A stretch of 10,374 bases of DNA from Cryomorphaceae bacterium (GCA_002683585.1 NYTQ01000018.1:16122-26495); one strand, 5' to 3'; shown: positions 1-7,041, counted from the stretch's first letter. Numbers and translations are program-made. The notes: generated by a model from the sequence alone, not told the origin.

Positions 1-1083
1 GTAACATCTGTTTCAGGATCCTATGCAGATTCTGCTGAAGAAAAAATATTTAAAATTGGTATTATTGGCGATACCGATGATTACCTCGCTCAAAAGCTTA
101 ATGAAATTCCAAATTCTTTTGGACCAAAAGAGCTAATATCCTACAAGGGAGATAGTTCAAAAATGTTTAGTGATTATGAAAGTGAGCAATTAGATCTTTT
201 ACTTTTTTATGGACCTAACCTAAAACAGCAACTTGATGCCAATAAAAAAGCAACAGTAAAATGGACGCTTGACCGAACAAAAATGGGACATTCTGAGCGA
301 GCTAAAAGCTACATGCAAATTATTGAGGCAGAGGCGCGCTTCAATCGATATGATGCCTTAGGCATAGATGAACAAGCCCTCATTCCATTTGACATTGTTT
401 ATGACAATACAGCGAGCAAACAGCAAATGATCGGAGAGTTAGCTGGAGGGTTTCTTCCATATATATTTATTGCTTTTGGATTTATGGGTTGTATGTATCC
501 GGCAATTGATTTATTTCCTGGAGAAAAAGAAAGGGGGACTATTGAAACCTTATTATCAACCCCTGTTCAACGTTGGAAAATTCTTGTGGGTAAAATGTTA
601 GTCATTGTTCTTTCAGGATTGATGGCAGCATTTTCGGCGCTTTTAGGGCTCTTTTTCTCCATTCAATTCTTGGATATGATTCCTGATGATAATCTTCTTG
701 AAGTAATCTCAGCCATACTCACACCTACATTTATTGTCAATCTCTTTTTCCTGCTGCTCCCATTAACGATATTTTTTGCTGGAATAATGGTACCGATATC
801 GGTCTATACCAAGACCTTTAAAGAAGCACAAAGTATTATTGCTCCGCTGAATATAGTGGTGATTATTCCGGCAATGCTTGGTCTTTTTCCAGGGATTGAG
901 TTAAATATGGCAACCGCTTGTGTGCCCATTTTAAACATAGTACTTACAACCAAATCTTTAATTGCAGGTAATATTGACTATCTCTTGTTTGCATTATCAT
1001 TCGCAGTAATGGTTATGTTGGCTGCCGGAGCAGTACTATTTTCTTTTCGACAATTCGGAAAAGAATCAAATATCTTAAGCTAA
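1..1083 (+). CDS. ABC-2 / NatB-like ABC transporter permease, 3' part
   Basis: The reading frame is open from base 1 to the TAA at 1081-1083, so about 360 residues are visible and the true start lies left of the window; the ATG at 163 is internal. The first ~145 codons are hydrophilic, as in the extracytoplasmic loop after TM1 of NatB-type ABC-2 permeases (ABC2_membrane_3 family). Around five to six membrane segments follow (roughly 439-516, 574-672, 724-810, 835-903, 979-1050). The segment at 517-567, translated PGEKERGTIETLLSTPV, is the signature cytoplasmic stretch of these permeases, which follows the first of these segments. Such permeases work with an ATP-binding subunit (NatA-like), expected just upstream but not seen here. 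The substrate cannot be told from sequence; Na+ export is known for Bacillus NatAB, but many relatives are uncharacterised. The family call is firm, the function is not. Confidence 0.88.
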   Translation, partial: VTSVSGSYADSAEEKIFKIGIIGDTDDYLAQKLNEIPNSFGPKELISYKGDSSKMFSDYESEQLDLLLFYGPNLKQQLDANKKATVKWTLDRTKMGHSERAKSYMQIIEAEARFNRYDALGIDEQALIPFDIVYDNTASKQQMIGELAGGFLPYIFIAFGFMGCMYPAIDLFPGEKERGTIETLLSTPVQRWKILVGKMLVIVLSGLMAAFSALLGLFFSIQFLDMIPDDNLLEVISAILTPTFIVNLFFLLLPLTIFFAGIMVPISVYTKTFKEAQSIIAPLNIVVIIPAMLGLFPGIELNMATACVPILNIVLTTKSLIAGNIDYLLFALSFAVMVMLAAGAVLFSFRQFGKESNILS

Positions 1084-1092
1084 GATATAATC

Positions 1093-1116
1093 TATACATA
1101 TTCCGCGAAATGTATA
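1093..1116. repeat. Short inverted repeat downstream of the permease gene
   Basis: TATACAT (1093-1099) is perfectly matched by ATGTATA (1110-1116). An inner TTC/GAA match leaves one bulged A at 1100. The hairpin lies 9 bases after the permease stop. It has no U-tract after it on the plus strand, so it is not a standard intrinsic terminator. It could be a weak transcript-end structure or an operator-like palindrome. The role is unassigned. Confidence 0.3.
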
Positions 1117-1147
1117 AGCAACAAAGGCTTCATTCAAAAATTCCTGT

Positions 1148-1178
1148 TTTGATGTTTGATTTTTTTATGATAATTTTA
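1148..1178 (+). promoter_or_regulatory. Candidate Bacteroidota-type promoter for the tandem-domain secreted protein
   Basis: TTTG at 1148-1151 is followed after 19 bases by TAATTTTA at 1171-1178. This resembles the Bacteroidota sigma-A consensus (TTTG near -33, TAnnTTTG near -7), with one mismatch in the last base of the -7 box. The implied transcript start is near 1184, giving a leader of about 33 bases before the ATG at 1217. The sequence is very AT-rich, so chance matches are likely. Confidence 0.35.
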
Positions 1179-1216
1179 TTTATTGTCATTTTGACGCTAA
1201 ACATTAAACAAATTTT

Positions 1217-2497
1217 ATGAAAAGAATTTTTACCCTATTATTTTTAATTCCTTTAACCTCTGCAATTGGCCAAATTGAAGGCACCTGGAAGCTAGCTGCT
1301 GAAGCTGGTGCTTTAGCTGTTGGTCCAAGCCTCGGTAACTTAAGTTGGTTCCAAAGTACTGCTGCTGATATAAACACAAGAGCTTGTCTTTTTGACGATG
1401 AATACGTATTTAATACTGATGGTACATTTCAAAACATATTAGGTGCAGACACCTGGCTAGAAGGCTGGCAAGGAGCAGCCGAGGGATGTGGTGCTCCAGT
1501 TGCTCCACATGACGGTTCAGGTTCATTTACCTGGACAGAAAACGCGGGAACCGTTACCGTTAATGGTACTGGAGCCTTTTTAGGATTGGCTAAAGTCCAT
1601 AATACTGGAGAATTAACAAGCCCAGCAGAAGCCGTATCCGAGATTACCTATAACTATACTCTTTCTGGTGATGGAAATAGAATGACATTAGACATCAATT
1701 TTGGTGGTGGAGTGTGGCAATTTATTCTTGACAAAGAAACCGGAGAGCCACCTGTGCAAACAAGTGTTGAAGGTGCATGGAGATTGAAACCTGATGCAGG
1801 TGCATTGGCAGTTGGTCCAAGTGCTTCAGATTTATCTTGGTTCCAAAGTACAGCAGAGGACGTTGAAACGAGATCATGTTTATTTGATGACTTCTACGTT
1901 TTCAATGAGGATGGAACGTTTGAAAATGTATTACAAGCAGAAACATGGATAGAAGCATGGCAAGGAGGAGCAGATGCATGTGGTGTACCTGTTGCCCCCC
2001 ATGACGGAACAGGAGCATATGCATGGAGCTTTGACGACGAGACAAATAAAGTTACTATAACTGGAGAAGGTGCCTATTTAGGATTGGCAAAAGTCACGAA
2101 CGAAGGAGAGCTTACAAATCCAGCAGAAGCTGTATCAGAGATTAAATACGATATCTCATTCTCAGTTGACGGAGAAACAATGACTGCTCAAATAGACTTT
2201 GGTGGTGGCGTATGGCAATTTGTGTTGGTGAGAGATGAACTACCAGTTGCTGGATTGATAGAAGAGGACTTACACTTCTCAGTTGCGCCAAATCCATTTA
2301 CTTCAAGCATAGATATTCATTCAGATGAGAAAATGGAATCTATCGAGATCATTGATATTACAGGGAAAGTTGTCAAAAGCCTTAATGCTGAAAATAAATT
2401 CTCAAGCATAGACCTTTCTAATCTTTTAAATGGTTCTTATATGATTGTTGTTCGCGCTAACAATTCCGTTTCTACGAAACGAATTGTAAAGAACTAG
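1217..2497 (+). CDS. Secreted two-repeat protein with T9SS type A sorting domain
   Basis: This 426-residue protein starts with a signal peptide (KR, hydrophobic core, cleavage probably before Q19). Two copies of one domain follow, residues 21-174 and 185-341. Both contain GALAVGPS, LSWFQSTA, a CLFDD-YVF motif, TW-E-WQG, CG-PVAPHDG, LGLAKV and a closing FGGGVWQF. Each copy has two Cys, in CLFDD and CG-PVAPHDG, which could form a disulfide. Residues ~357-426 are a T9SS type A tail (VAPNPF, IIDITGKVV, LLNGSYMIVV, ending KRIVKN), so the protein should cross the outer membrane by T9SS and be released or surface-anchored. I recognise the repeat as a type seen in secreted proteins of marine Bacteroidota but know no assigned function; the beta-rich pattern (W at start and end) suggests a lipocalin- or carbohydrate-binding-like fold, which is inference. 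The gene appears monocistronic, with a strong terminator after it. Confidence 0.9.
   Translation: MKRIFTLLFLIPLTSAIGQIEGTWKLAAEAGALAVGPSLGNLSWFQSTAADINTRACLFDDEYVFNTDGTFQNILGADTWLEGWQGAAEGCGAPVAPHDGSGSFTWTENAGTVTVNGTGAFLGLAKVHNTGELTSPAEAVSEITYNYTLSGDGNRMTLDINFGGGVWQFILDKETGEPPVQTSVEGAWRLKPDAGALAVGPSASDLSWFQSTAEDVETRSCLFDDFYVFNEDGTFENVLQAETWIEAWQGGADACGVPVAPHDGTGAYAWSFDDETNKVTITGEGAYLGLAKVTNEGELTNPAEAVSEIKYDISFSVDGETMTAQIDFGGGVWQFVLVRDELPVAGLIEEDLHFSVAPNPFTSSIDIHSDEKMESIEIIDITGKVVKSLNAENKFSSIDLSNLLNGSYMIVVRANNSVSTKRIVKN
1277..2239 (+). repeat. Two tandem copies of a ~155-residue domain (1277-1738 and 1769-2239)
   Basis: The two units encode residues 21-174 and 185-341 of the secreted protein, joined by a ~10-residue linker. 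By eye well over half the positions are identical, in blocks such as SWFQSTA, APHDG, NPAEAVSEI/SPAEAVSEI and FGGGVWQF. The codons in these blocks often differ between copies (for example ggtggtggagtg versus ggtggtggcgta), so this is an older duplication kept by protein-level selection, not a fresh DNA duplication. Confidence 0.85.
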
Positions 2498-2514
2498 GCA
2501 ATATTTAATTTGAG

Positions 2515-2547
2515 AAAACGGGGAGTGAAAGCTTCCCGTTTTTTTTT
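2515..2547 (+). terminator. Intrinsic terminator, possibly bidirectional
   Basis: The left arm AAAACGGGGAG (2515-2525), loop TGAAAG (2526-2531) and right arm CTTCCCGTTTT (2532-2542) form an 11-bp stem with a single G-T wobble. A run of nine T covers 2539-2547. It lies 17 bases after the stop of the tandem-domain protein. It also lies only a few bases beyond the stop (2551) of the convergent minus-strand sulfotransferase-like gene. On the minus strand the stem is followed by TTTTCTC, so it may also stop that operon, less strongly. Confidence 0.85.
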
Positions 2548-2550
2548 GTC

Positions 2551-3285
2551 CTAACGCAAAGCGACTTCTTGAAGCTTTTGATAATAGCCCACGCACTCTT
2601 TTAGTAATGGTCGTAAATGATCTGGAAAAGCATCAGACTTTTCTTTGTATGGTTGATAGCCCCTTGAAAGATGCACATTTCGATACCAATATTTTGCCCA
2701 AACACCATCCTCTGGCCGAGGACCTGCATCCCATCTGAGCATTCGAGAATCAAAAGAAATCCCACAAGCCTCACAGAGCTGTTTTAATACTCCTACGGGA
2801 TTTTTTAATAGACACGTTGCATCCAAAACGACATAATCGGCATTCATCGATTTTAAAGAATCGACGAGCTCCGAATGCGCTTTATATCCAACATCTTCAA
2901 TCTTAGGGTCCGAAATCACTTTATCAAAAGAGGGTAACATCTCTATTGGATCCCGGGTTAGAATAATATTGATTCCTTCCTTTAAAAAATCAAGTTTACA
3001 ATCTAATAAATGGTGTGCCATGTTTTTAAAGAAGGCAACAGGCTTTTGATTTGTATTGCACATCTCAGCGATAACTGAGTCATAAGAATTTGGCATCGAA
3101 TCAATAATTTGCTCAAATCCAGGATGGTCATCACGTGTCTGTGAATGAGAAAGGTAAGCACCGTAAAGGGGTTCGTCAAAAACAGCAGTGTCGTCTCGTT
3201 GGGCGAAAGAATACATCAATGTTGTTGAAACATTTCTGGGCCCCGACCAAAGAAAGAGTCTTTTGCAATTAGGAGTTACTTTCAT
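2551..3285 (-). CDS. Sulfotransferase-like P-loop protein, partner of the class IV aminotransferase
   Basis: From the ATG at 3285 the protein has 244 residues. A TTG at 3291 would add two residues, but the ATG is preferred. The N-terminal strand-loop LFLWSGPRNVSTTLM (residues 10-24) matches the 5'-phosphosulfate-binding loop of PAPS sulfotransferases (P-R-x-x-S-T-T), and TRDPIEMLPSFDKV mid-protein matches the 3'-phosphate-binding motif with its spaced Arg and Ser. The C-terminal EDGVWAKYWYRNVH is Trp-rich and looks family-specific. The length fits small bacterial sulfotransferase-family proteins (Sulfotransfer_5-like). The gene begins inside the last 17 bases of the aminotransferase gene, so the two are almost surely cotranscribed and translationally coupled. 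Sulfotransfer from PAPS is the family activity; the acceptor, and whether this protein really transfers sulfate, are unknown. Confidence 0.8.
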   Translation of the reverse strand: MKVTPNCKRLFLWSGPRNVSTTLMYSFAQRDDTAVFDEPLYGAYLSHSQTRDDHPGFEQIIDSMPNSYDSVIAEMCNTNQKPVAFFKNMAHHLLDCKLDFLKEGINIILTRDPIEMLPSFDKVISDPKIEDVGYKAHSELVDSLKSMNADYVVLDATCLLKNPVGVLKQLCEACGISFDSRMLRWDAGPRPEDGVWAKYWYRNVHLSRGYQPYKEKSDAFPDHLRPLLKECVGYYQKLQEVALR

Positions 3286-4183
3286 TGGCAATTAATTCTT
3301 CATATAATCGATCCAAGCTACCTCTTAAAGATGTGTCGTTTTGATTTTCAATCAATTTTCCATCAATTTTCGTGACTGGTGTCAGTCCTCCGAATGTACC
3401 CGTGACAAATGCTTCATCTGCACTATAGGTATCATAAAGCGAAAAATTCTTCTGATGACAAGGGATATTATTCTTAGCACAAATTTCAATGACCTTCTGT
3501 CTTGTAATTCCATTCATACAATAAGCACCCGTTGACGTCCAAACTTCACCATCTTTTACAATAAAAAAGTTGGTTGCATTACAAGTACTTACAAATCCAT
3601 TAACATCCAACATCAAAGCTTCATCGGCACCCGCCTCAATCGCTTGTATTAAGGCTTGTACTTCATGAAGCTTGCTATGACAATTCAGTTTAGGATCCAA
3701 GTAATCAGGACTCCCTCTTCTAAAGGAGCTTGTAAAGAGTGTGACCCCTTTCGATTTGGTCTCGTTTGATGCTTTTTTATATTCTGCGATAATCACCACG
3801 TTTGGCCCCGAAATTGTCAACCTTGGATCTTGAGAAGGCGTCTTTTTTATTCCCCTAGTTACCATAATACGAACGTGAACTCCGTCATGCATCTCATTTT
3901 TGGACAAAGTATTGTTGATAGATGTAATCAGCTCACTCTTAGTAAAAGGTAGCTTTATACCTGTCGCTTTAGCCGCGGTCCAGAGCCGCTTAAGGTGATC
4001 ATCAATAAACACCAATTTACCGTGGTGCAAACGAATTCCTTCCCACACACCATCCCCTACAAGGTAGCCACTGTCAAAGACCGATATTTTTGCCTCATCC
4101 CTTTGAAAAAAATCACCATTGATTGAAATCCAAACATTTTCATTCCTAGCATCTGCTTCAGCATTGTGTGTTCCGTGAATCAT
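3269..4183 (-). CDS. Class IV PLP aminotransferase (BCAT/D-amino acid aminotransferase-like)
   Basis: The product is 304 residues, a normal length for fold-type IV aminotransferases (IlvE, D-amino acid aminotransferase, aminodeoxychorismate lyase). Visible family marks are FDSGYLVGDGVWEGIR (36-51), the HLKRL stretch (63-67), the likely PLP Lys K165 in DPKLN, ADEALMLDVNG (186-196), NFFIVKDGEVWT and GITR (225-228), then ADEAFVTGT (255-263). The usual SEG/TEG motif, whose Glu contacts the PLP ring nitrogen, reads VSTCNATN here, placing Thr at position 200. It is therefore an unusual member and need not be a branched-chain aminotransferase. It is the first gene of a minus-strand pair; the next gene starts within its 3' end. 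An upstream TATATTTA on the minus strand (4206-4213) could be a -7 box, but no matching -33 TTG is present. The family is certain, the substrate unknown. Confidence 0.9.
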   Translation of the reverse strand: MIHGTHNAEADARNENVWISINGDFFQRDEAKISVFDSGYLVGDGVWEGIRLHHGKLVFIDDHLKRLWTAAKATGIKLPFTKSELITSINNTLSKNEMHDGVHVRIMVTRGIKKTPSQDPRLTISGPNVVIIAEYKKASNETKSKGVTLFTSSFRRGSPDYLDPKLNCHSKLHEVQALIQAIEAGADEALMLDVNGFVSTCNATNFFIVKDGEVWTSTGAYCMNGITRQKVIEICAKNNIPCHQKNFSLYDTYSADEAFVTGTFGGLTPVTKIDGKLIENQNDTSLRGSLDRLYEELIANESNS

Positions 4184-4356
4184 AATAAAATCTTATTTGA
4201 GCAACTAAATATACAACAGAAATTTTAAGTAATACTTGGTAATTTTTAGAACATATACCCTTAAAAGAAGACTATAGAAAATAGTAAAAAAAAGGCATTA
4301 TATCAAGTTTTAAAATTGAATGGGAGAACGTATCTTAAATAGAAATTAAAATTAAA

Positions 4357-5874
4357 ATGCTCATAAAAACATATTCAAGTACGCTCCAAGGATTGAGCGC
4401 AATTACAATAACGATAGAGGTTTATCTAGGAAAGGGAATCAATTTCTTTTTGGTAGGATTGCCAGATAATGCCGTCAAAGAAAGCCATCAACGTATAAAA
4501 GCTGCATTTAAAAACAATAGCCTTAAATTTCCTGGACGAGAAATCACCATCAATATGGCTCCGGCAGACCTGAAAAAAGAAGGCTCTGTCTTCGACCTTC
4601 CCATTGCCATTGGTATTCTTGCAGTAAGTAATCAAATATCAGCTCAGTATTTATCCGACTACCTTATTGTGGGAGAGCTGTCTTTGGATGGGACCATTCA
4701 ACCTTGTCAAGGACTACTATCAAGAGCAATTCAGGCTAAAAAGGAAGGTTTTAAGGGCATTATCGTACCAGCTTTAAATTATGAAGAGGTTCGAATGCTC
4801 GAAGGAATAAATATAATACCCGTTCATAGCCTTATTGATGTTCTTAAATTTTTACAAAAAAAAGAGTATTCTGTTCCCTTAAGAAATTCGAATAAAAAAA
4901 ATGAAAACAAGGATTCTTTAGATTTCAAAGATGTAAAGGGACAAACACATGCAAAAAGAGCCTTTGAAATTGCTGCTGCAGGCGGGCATAACCTTTTATT
5001 AATCGGCCCACCCGGCGCTGGAAAATCTATGCTTGCAAAAAGAATGCCTAGCATACTTCCCCCTTTGAGCTTACATGAAGCAATCGAGACCACAAGTATC
5101 CATAGTATTGCATTTAGACAAGGAACAATACCAGGACTTATTAAAAACCGTCCATTTAGAGCACCACATCATACCATATCAGATGTTGCTTTAGTCGGCG
5201 GCGGAACGACACCCAAACCAGGAGAAATTTCAATGGCACACAATGGAATTTTATTCTTAGATGAACTACCTGAATTTAAAAGGAATGCTTTAGAGGTTTT
5301 ACGCCAACCACTTGAGGAAGGCGCTGTAAGCATTTCCCGAGCAAATATGGCAACTGAATTTCCGGCTAATTTCACTTTAATTGCTGCAATGAACCCTTGC
5401 CCATGTGGACATGCAACAGACCCAAATAAATCATGCAAATGCAGTAGCTATTCGGTACAACGCTACCGCTCTAAAATATCAGGCCCACTTTTAGATCGAA
5501 TCGATATGCATGTTCAAGTGTCCTCTATACCTTTAATCGAACTCCAATCAAGTAAAACAGAAGAAACTAGTTCAGACATTAAGAAAAGAGTACTTCGTGC
5601 GCGAGAAATCCAAGAAAAAAGATTCAATAACTCAGGACCTATTTTATGTAATACAAATTTATCCCCACGCCAAATCAACACTTTTTGTAGCCTGCCAAAA
5701 GATGCTAGGAATTTACTAGAAAATGCCATGAATAAATTAAATTTCTCGGCAAGATCATATCATAGAATTTTAAAAGTTTCTAGAACGATTGCAGACCTTG
5801 AAGGAAGTCCTAGCATATTATCGAACCATATAGCAGAAGCACTGCATTATAGATGCCTAGATAGAGGGAATTAA
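4357..5874 (+). CDS. YifB/ComM family Mg-chelatase-like AAA+ ATPase
   Basis: This 505-residue protein has the full YifB/ComM layout. A ChlI-type N-terminal domain (~20-140, with FLVGLPDNAVKES and MAPADLKKEGSVFDLPIA) precedes an AAA+ core. The core has Walker A GPPGAGKS (217-224), Walker B ILFLDEL (298-304), the FRAPHHTISDVALVGGG loop (267-283) and an LLDRID arginine element (378-383). The family C-terminal domain ends it (LSPRQI, ARSYHRILKVSRTIADL at 465-481). Four Cys (348, 350, 360, 362) in a CPC-x9-CxC cluster suggest a metal site. ComM is a hexameric helicase that promotes branch migration during natural transformation in Vibrio and Acinetobacter; a similar DNA-processing role is likely here but not shown. 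The ATG at 4357 has an A-rich leader, normal for this phylum. It is divergent from the aminotransferase pair and ends 5 bases before the convergent gene at 5880. Confidence 0.93.
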   Translation: MLIKTYSSTLQGLSAITITIEVYLGKGINFFLVGLPDNAVKESHQRIKAAFKNNSLKFPGREITINMAPADLKKEGSVFDLPIAIGILAVSNQISAQYLSDYLIVGELSLDGTIQPCQGLLSRAIQAKKEGFKGIIVPALNYEEVRMLEGINIIPVHSLIDVLKFLQKKEYSVPLRNSNKKNENKDSLDFKDVKGQTHAKRAFEIAAAGGHNLLLIGPPGAGKSMLAKRMPSILPPLSLHEAIETTSIHSIAFRQGTIPGLIKNRPFRAPHHTISDVALVGGGTTPKPGEISMAHNGILFLDELPEFKRNALEVLRQPLEEGAVSISRANMATEFPANFTLIAAMNPCPCGHATDPNKSCKCSSYSVQRYRSKISGPLLDRIDMHVQVSSIPLIELQSSKTEETSSDIKKRVLRAREIQEKRFNNSGPILCNTNLSPRQINTFCSLPKDARNLLENAMNKLNFSARSYHRILKVSRTIADLEGSPSILSNHIAEALHYRCLDRGN

Positions 5875-5879
5875 AGTTA

Positions 5880-6575
5880 TTATAAACCTTTTTTAGCCGT
5901 ACCTTTTAGGAGCTTGTTAAGGTTAGCGGTATAGGCTAATGCAACAATTAACTTATTGCCATTATTGCCTGAATTAAAACGCTGGTCAAGCTTTATGGAT
6001 ACATCTAAATCGTGCGCATCTCCTAACTCAATAGAACAACCTATCCCATAACGGACTTTATCAAAACGATTCCCATAAACACCATTCGTTGGATTATAGA
6101 AAAAATCTAAACCGAAGAAAGGCTCAAAAATACTCTTCCGAATATTATAGACAATGCTCGGCTTAAATCGGAATGCTTCATCAAAATCAGATTCATATGC
6201 GTCATTACCGCCGCCTCTTGAGCTCATCTGATAACGCAATCGACAACTATACTTCCACCGCTTGAATGAATTACGCAGTTTTATATTAAAATTAACTCGA
6301 TTTGCACCCAAATAATTTCCAATGTTATCTCGCTTTGACACCAAACGATAATCCATAGATATGTGTGCCCATTTAAAGGCCTTGTATTTGACTGTTGCTT
6401 CCGGAAAAAATGTTTTCACATTTCCATCTCCTATTCTATTTGAAAAGCTTGCTGAAAATGAAATTTGATCATTAAGCTTGTAGCTCGAACCAATAGAGCT
6501 CCAAAACTCACAATCTTGTGCATTCCCACAAAAAGCAATCATAAAAAACAAAATGAAAGCTGTCAATAACCTCAT
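5880..6575 (-). CDS. DUF2490-like outer-membrane beta-barrel protein
   Basis: The product is 231 residues with a signal peptide (MRLLTAF, hydrophobic core, GNAQ; cleavage probably near residue 19-20). The rest shows alternating hydrophobic/polar stretches rich in aromatic residues, such as ISFSASFSNRIGDG, ISMDYRLVSKRDN, SCRLRYQMSSRGG, FEPFFGLDFFYN and VRYGIGCSIEL. This is the pattern of a small outer-membrane beta-barrel. Length and the SYKLNDQISFS opening fit the DUF2490 family, found widely in Bacteroidota with no known function. It ends LLKGTAKKGL, with no T9SS tail, so insertion by the BAM machinery is expected. The start ATG overlaps the stop of the upstream lipoprotein gene by one base (TAATG), so translation is probably coupled. 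No terminator separates it from the convergent YifB gene. Confidence 0.78.
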   Translation of the reverse strand: MRLLTAFILFFMIAFCGNAQDCEFWSSIGSSYKLNDQISFSASFSNRIGDGNVKTFFPEATVKYKAFKWAHISMDYRLVSKRDNIGNYLGANRVNFNIKLRNSFKRWKYSCRLRYQMSSRGGGNDAYESDFDEAFRFKPSIVYNIRKSIFEPFFGLDFFYNPTNGVYGNRFDKVRYGIGCSIELGDAHDLDVSIKLDQRFNSGNNGNKLIVALAYTANLNKLLKGTAKKGL

Positions 6576-6988
6576 TAATATTTGTCTATATAGATGGTTC
6601 CCATATCATATATCTCATTATTGTCAGCAACATTTACCGACTCCAAAACCTCTGTTGTTGAGCTGGGGTCATCTGGAGTTTGCTCGGCGGGATTTACATC
6701 TGAATAGACAAAAACCTGATAATCTCCTTTTTGAAGGTACCTAAACTCAAAGCTTCCGTCATAGCTTGTTTTTACATCATCGTCATAAAATGAGTTTTGA
6801 TTCCCGTAGATGATGTAAACATCCTGGTCAACAGCAGGATATTCAAAAATATTAACCCCGACATGGTCCCTTTCAACAACCTTTCCCTTAATCGTAATTG
6901 TGCCCCCTGGACCTTCAACTTTCGAGCAGAAAGAAAAAGTAAAAATCAGTAGAAAAAGAAATATAAATAGTTTAATTTTATGAATCAT
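6575..6988 (-). CDS. Putative lipoprotein with a carboxypeptidase-regulatory-like beta-sandwich
   Basis: The product is 137 residues. A Lys-containing N-terminus and a long Phe/Leu/Ile core end at C21 (FTFSFC), followed by SKVEGPGG. The lipobox is atypical, with Phe at -1, so lipidation is probable but not certain. The mature part opens with TITIKGKVVERD and carries DGSFEFRYLQKGDYQVFVYSD, the strand-turn pattern of carboxypeptidase-regulatory-like/SdrD-B-type beta-sandwich domains, in which a DG-x-F-x-F strand is followed by an L-x-x-GxY strand. No catalytic residues are evident. It lies directly upstream of the DUF2490-like gene with a 1-base overlap, suggesting the two work together in the envelope, perhaps as a periplasm-facing lipoprotein and its barrel. 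The function is unknown. Confidence 0.75.
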   Translation of the reverse strand: MIHKIKLFIFLFLLIFTFSFCSKVEGPGGTITIKGKVVERDHVGVNIFEYPAVDQDVYIIYGNQNSFYDDDVKTSYDGSFEFRYLQKGDYQVFVYSDVNPAEQTPDDPSSTTEVLESVNVADNNEIYDMGTIYIDKY

Positions 6989-7021
6989 CAGAAAATAATT
7001 TTAGACAATAATACAACTCAA

Positions 7022-7036
7022 ACGACAAACAGTCGT
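7022..7036. repeat. Short inverted repeat in the divergent intergenic region
   Basis: ACGAC (7022-7026), spacer AAACA and GTCGT (7032-7036) form a 5-bp inverted repeat between the divergent lipoprotein and CotH-domain genes. It could be an operator half-site pair shared by both promoters, but it is short enough to arise by chance. Confidence 0.2.
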
Positions 7037-7041
7037 CATAA

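Noticed and set aside
163..165. ATG at 163 as the start of the permease gene
   Set aside because: The frame is open back to base 1 with coding-like sequence, and starting at 163 would cut through the extracytoplasmic domain and drop the first membrane segment.
1093..1116. Hairpin after the permease gene as an intrinsic terminator
   Set aside because: The stem is AT-rich and is followed by AGCAACAAAGG with no T-run, so it does not fit an intrinsic terminator; kept only as an inverted repeat.
3341..3535. 64-codon plus-strand frame within the aminotransferase gene
   Set aside because: It lies wholly antisense to a well-supported gene and has no recognisable protein features.
4184..4356. Possible promoters in the divergent gap between the aminotransferase and YifB genes
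   Set aside because: A minus-strand TATATTTA (4206-4213) resembles a -7 box, but there is no TTG 19-21 bases upstream; on the plus strand TATCTTAA near 4331 also lacks a properly spaced TTG. Too weak to list as features.
4426..5729. Several 69-89-codon minus-strand frames inside the YifB gene
   Set aside because: The plus-strand gene has unbroken family motifs across this whole span, so the opposite-strand frames are chance openings.
6553..6744. 63-codon plus-strand frame across the lipoprotein/DUF2490 junction
   Set aside because: It is antisense to two coupled genes and its translation has no plausible domain or signal peptide.
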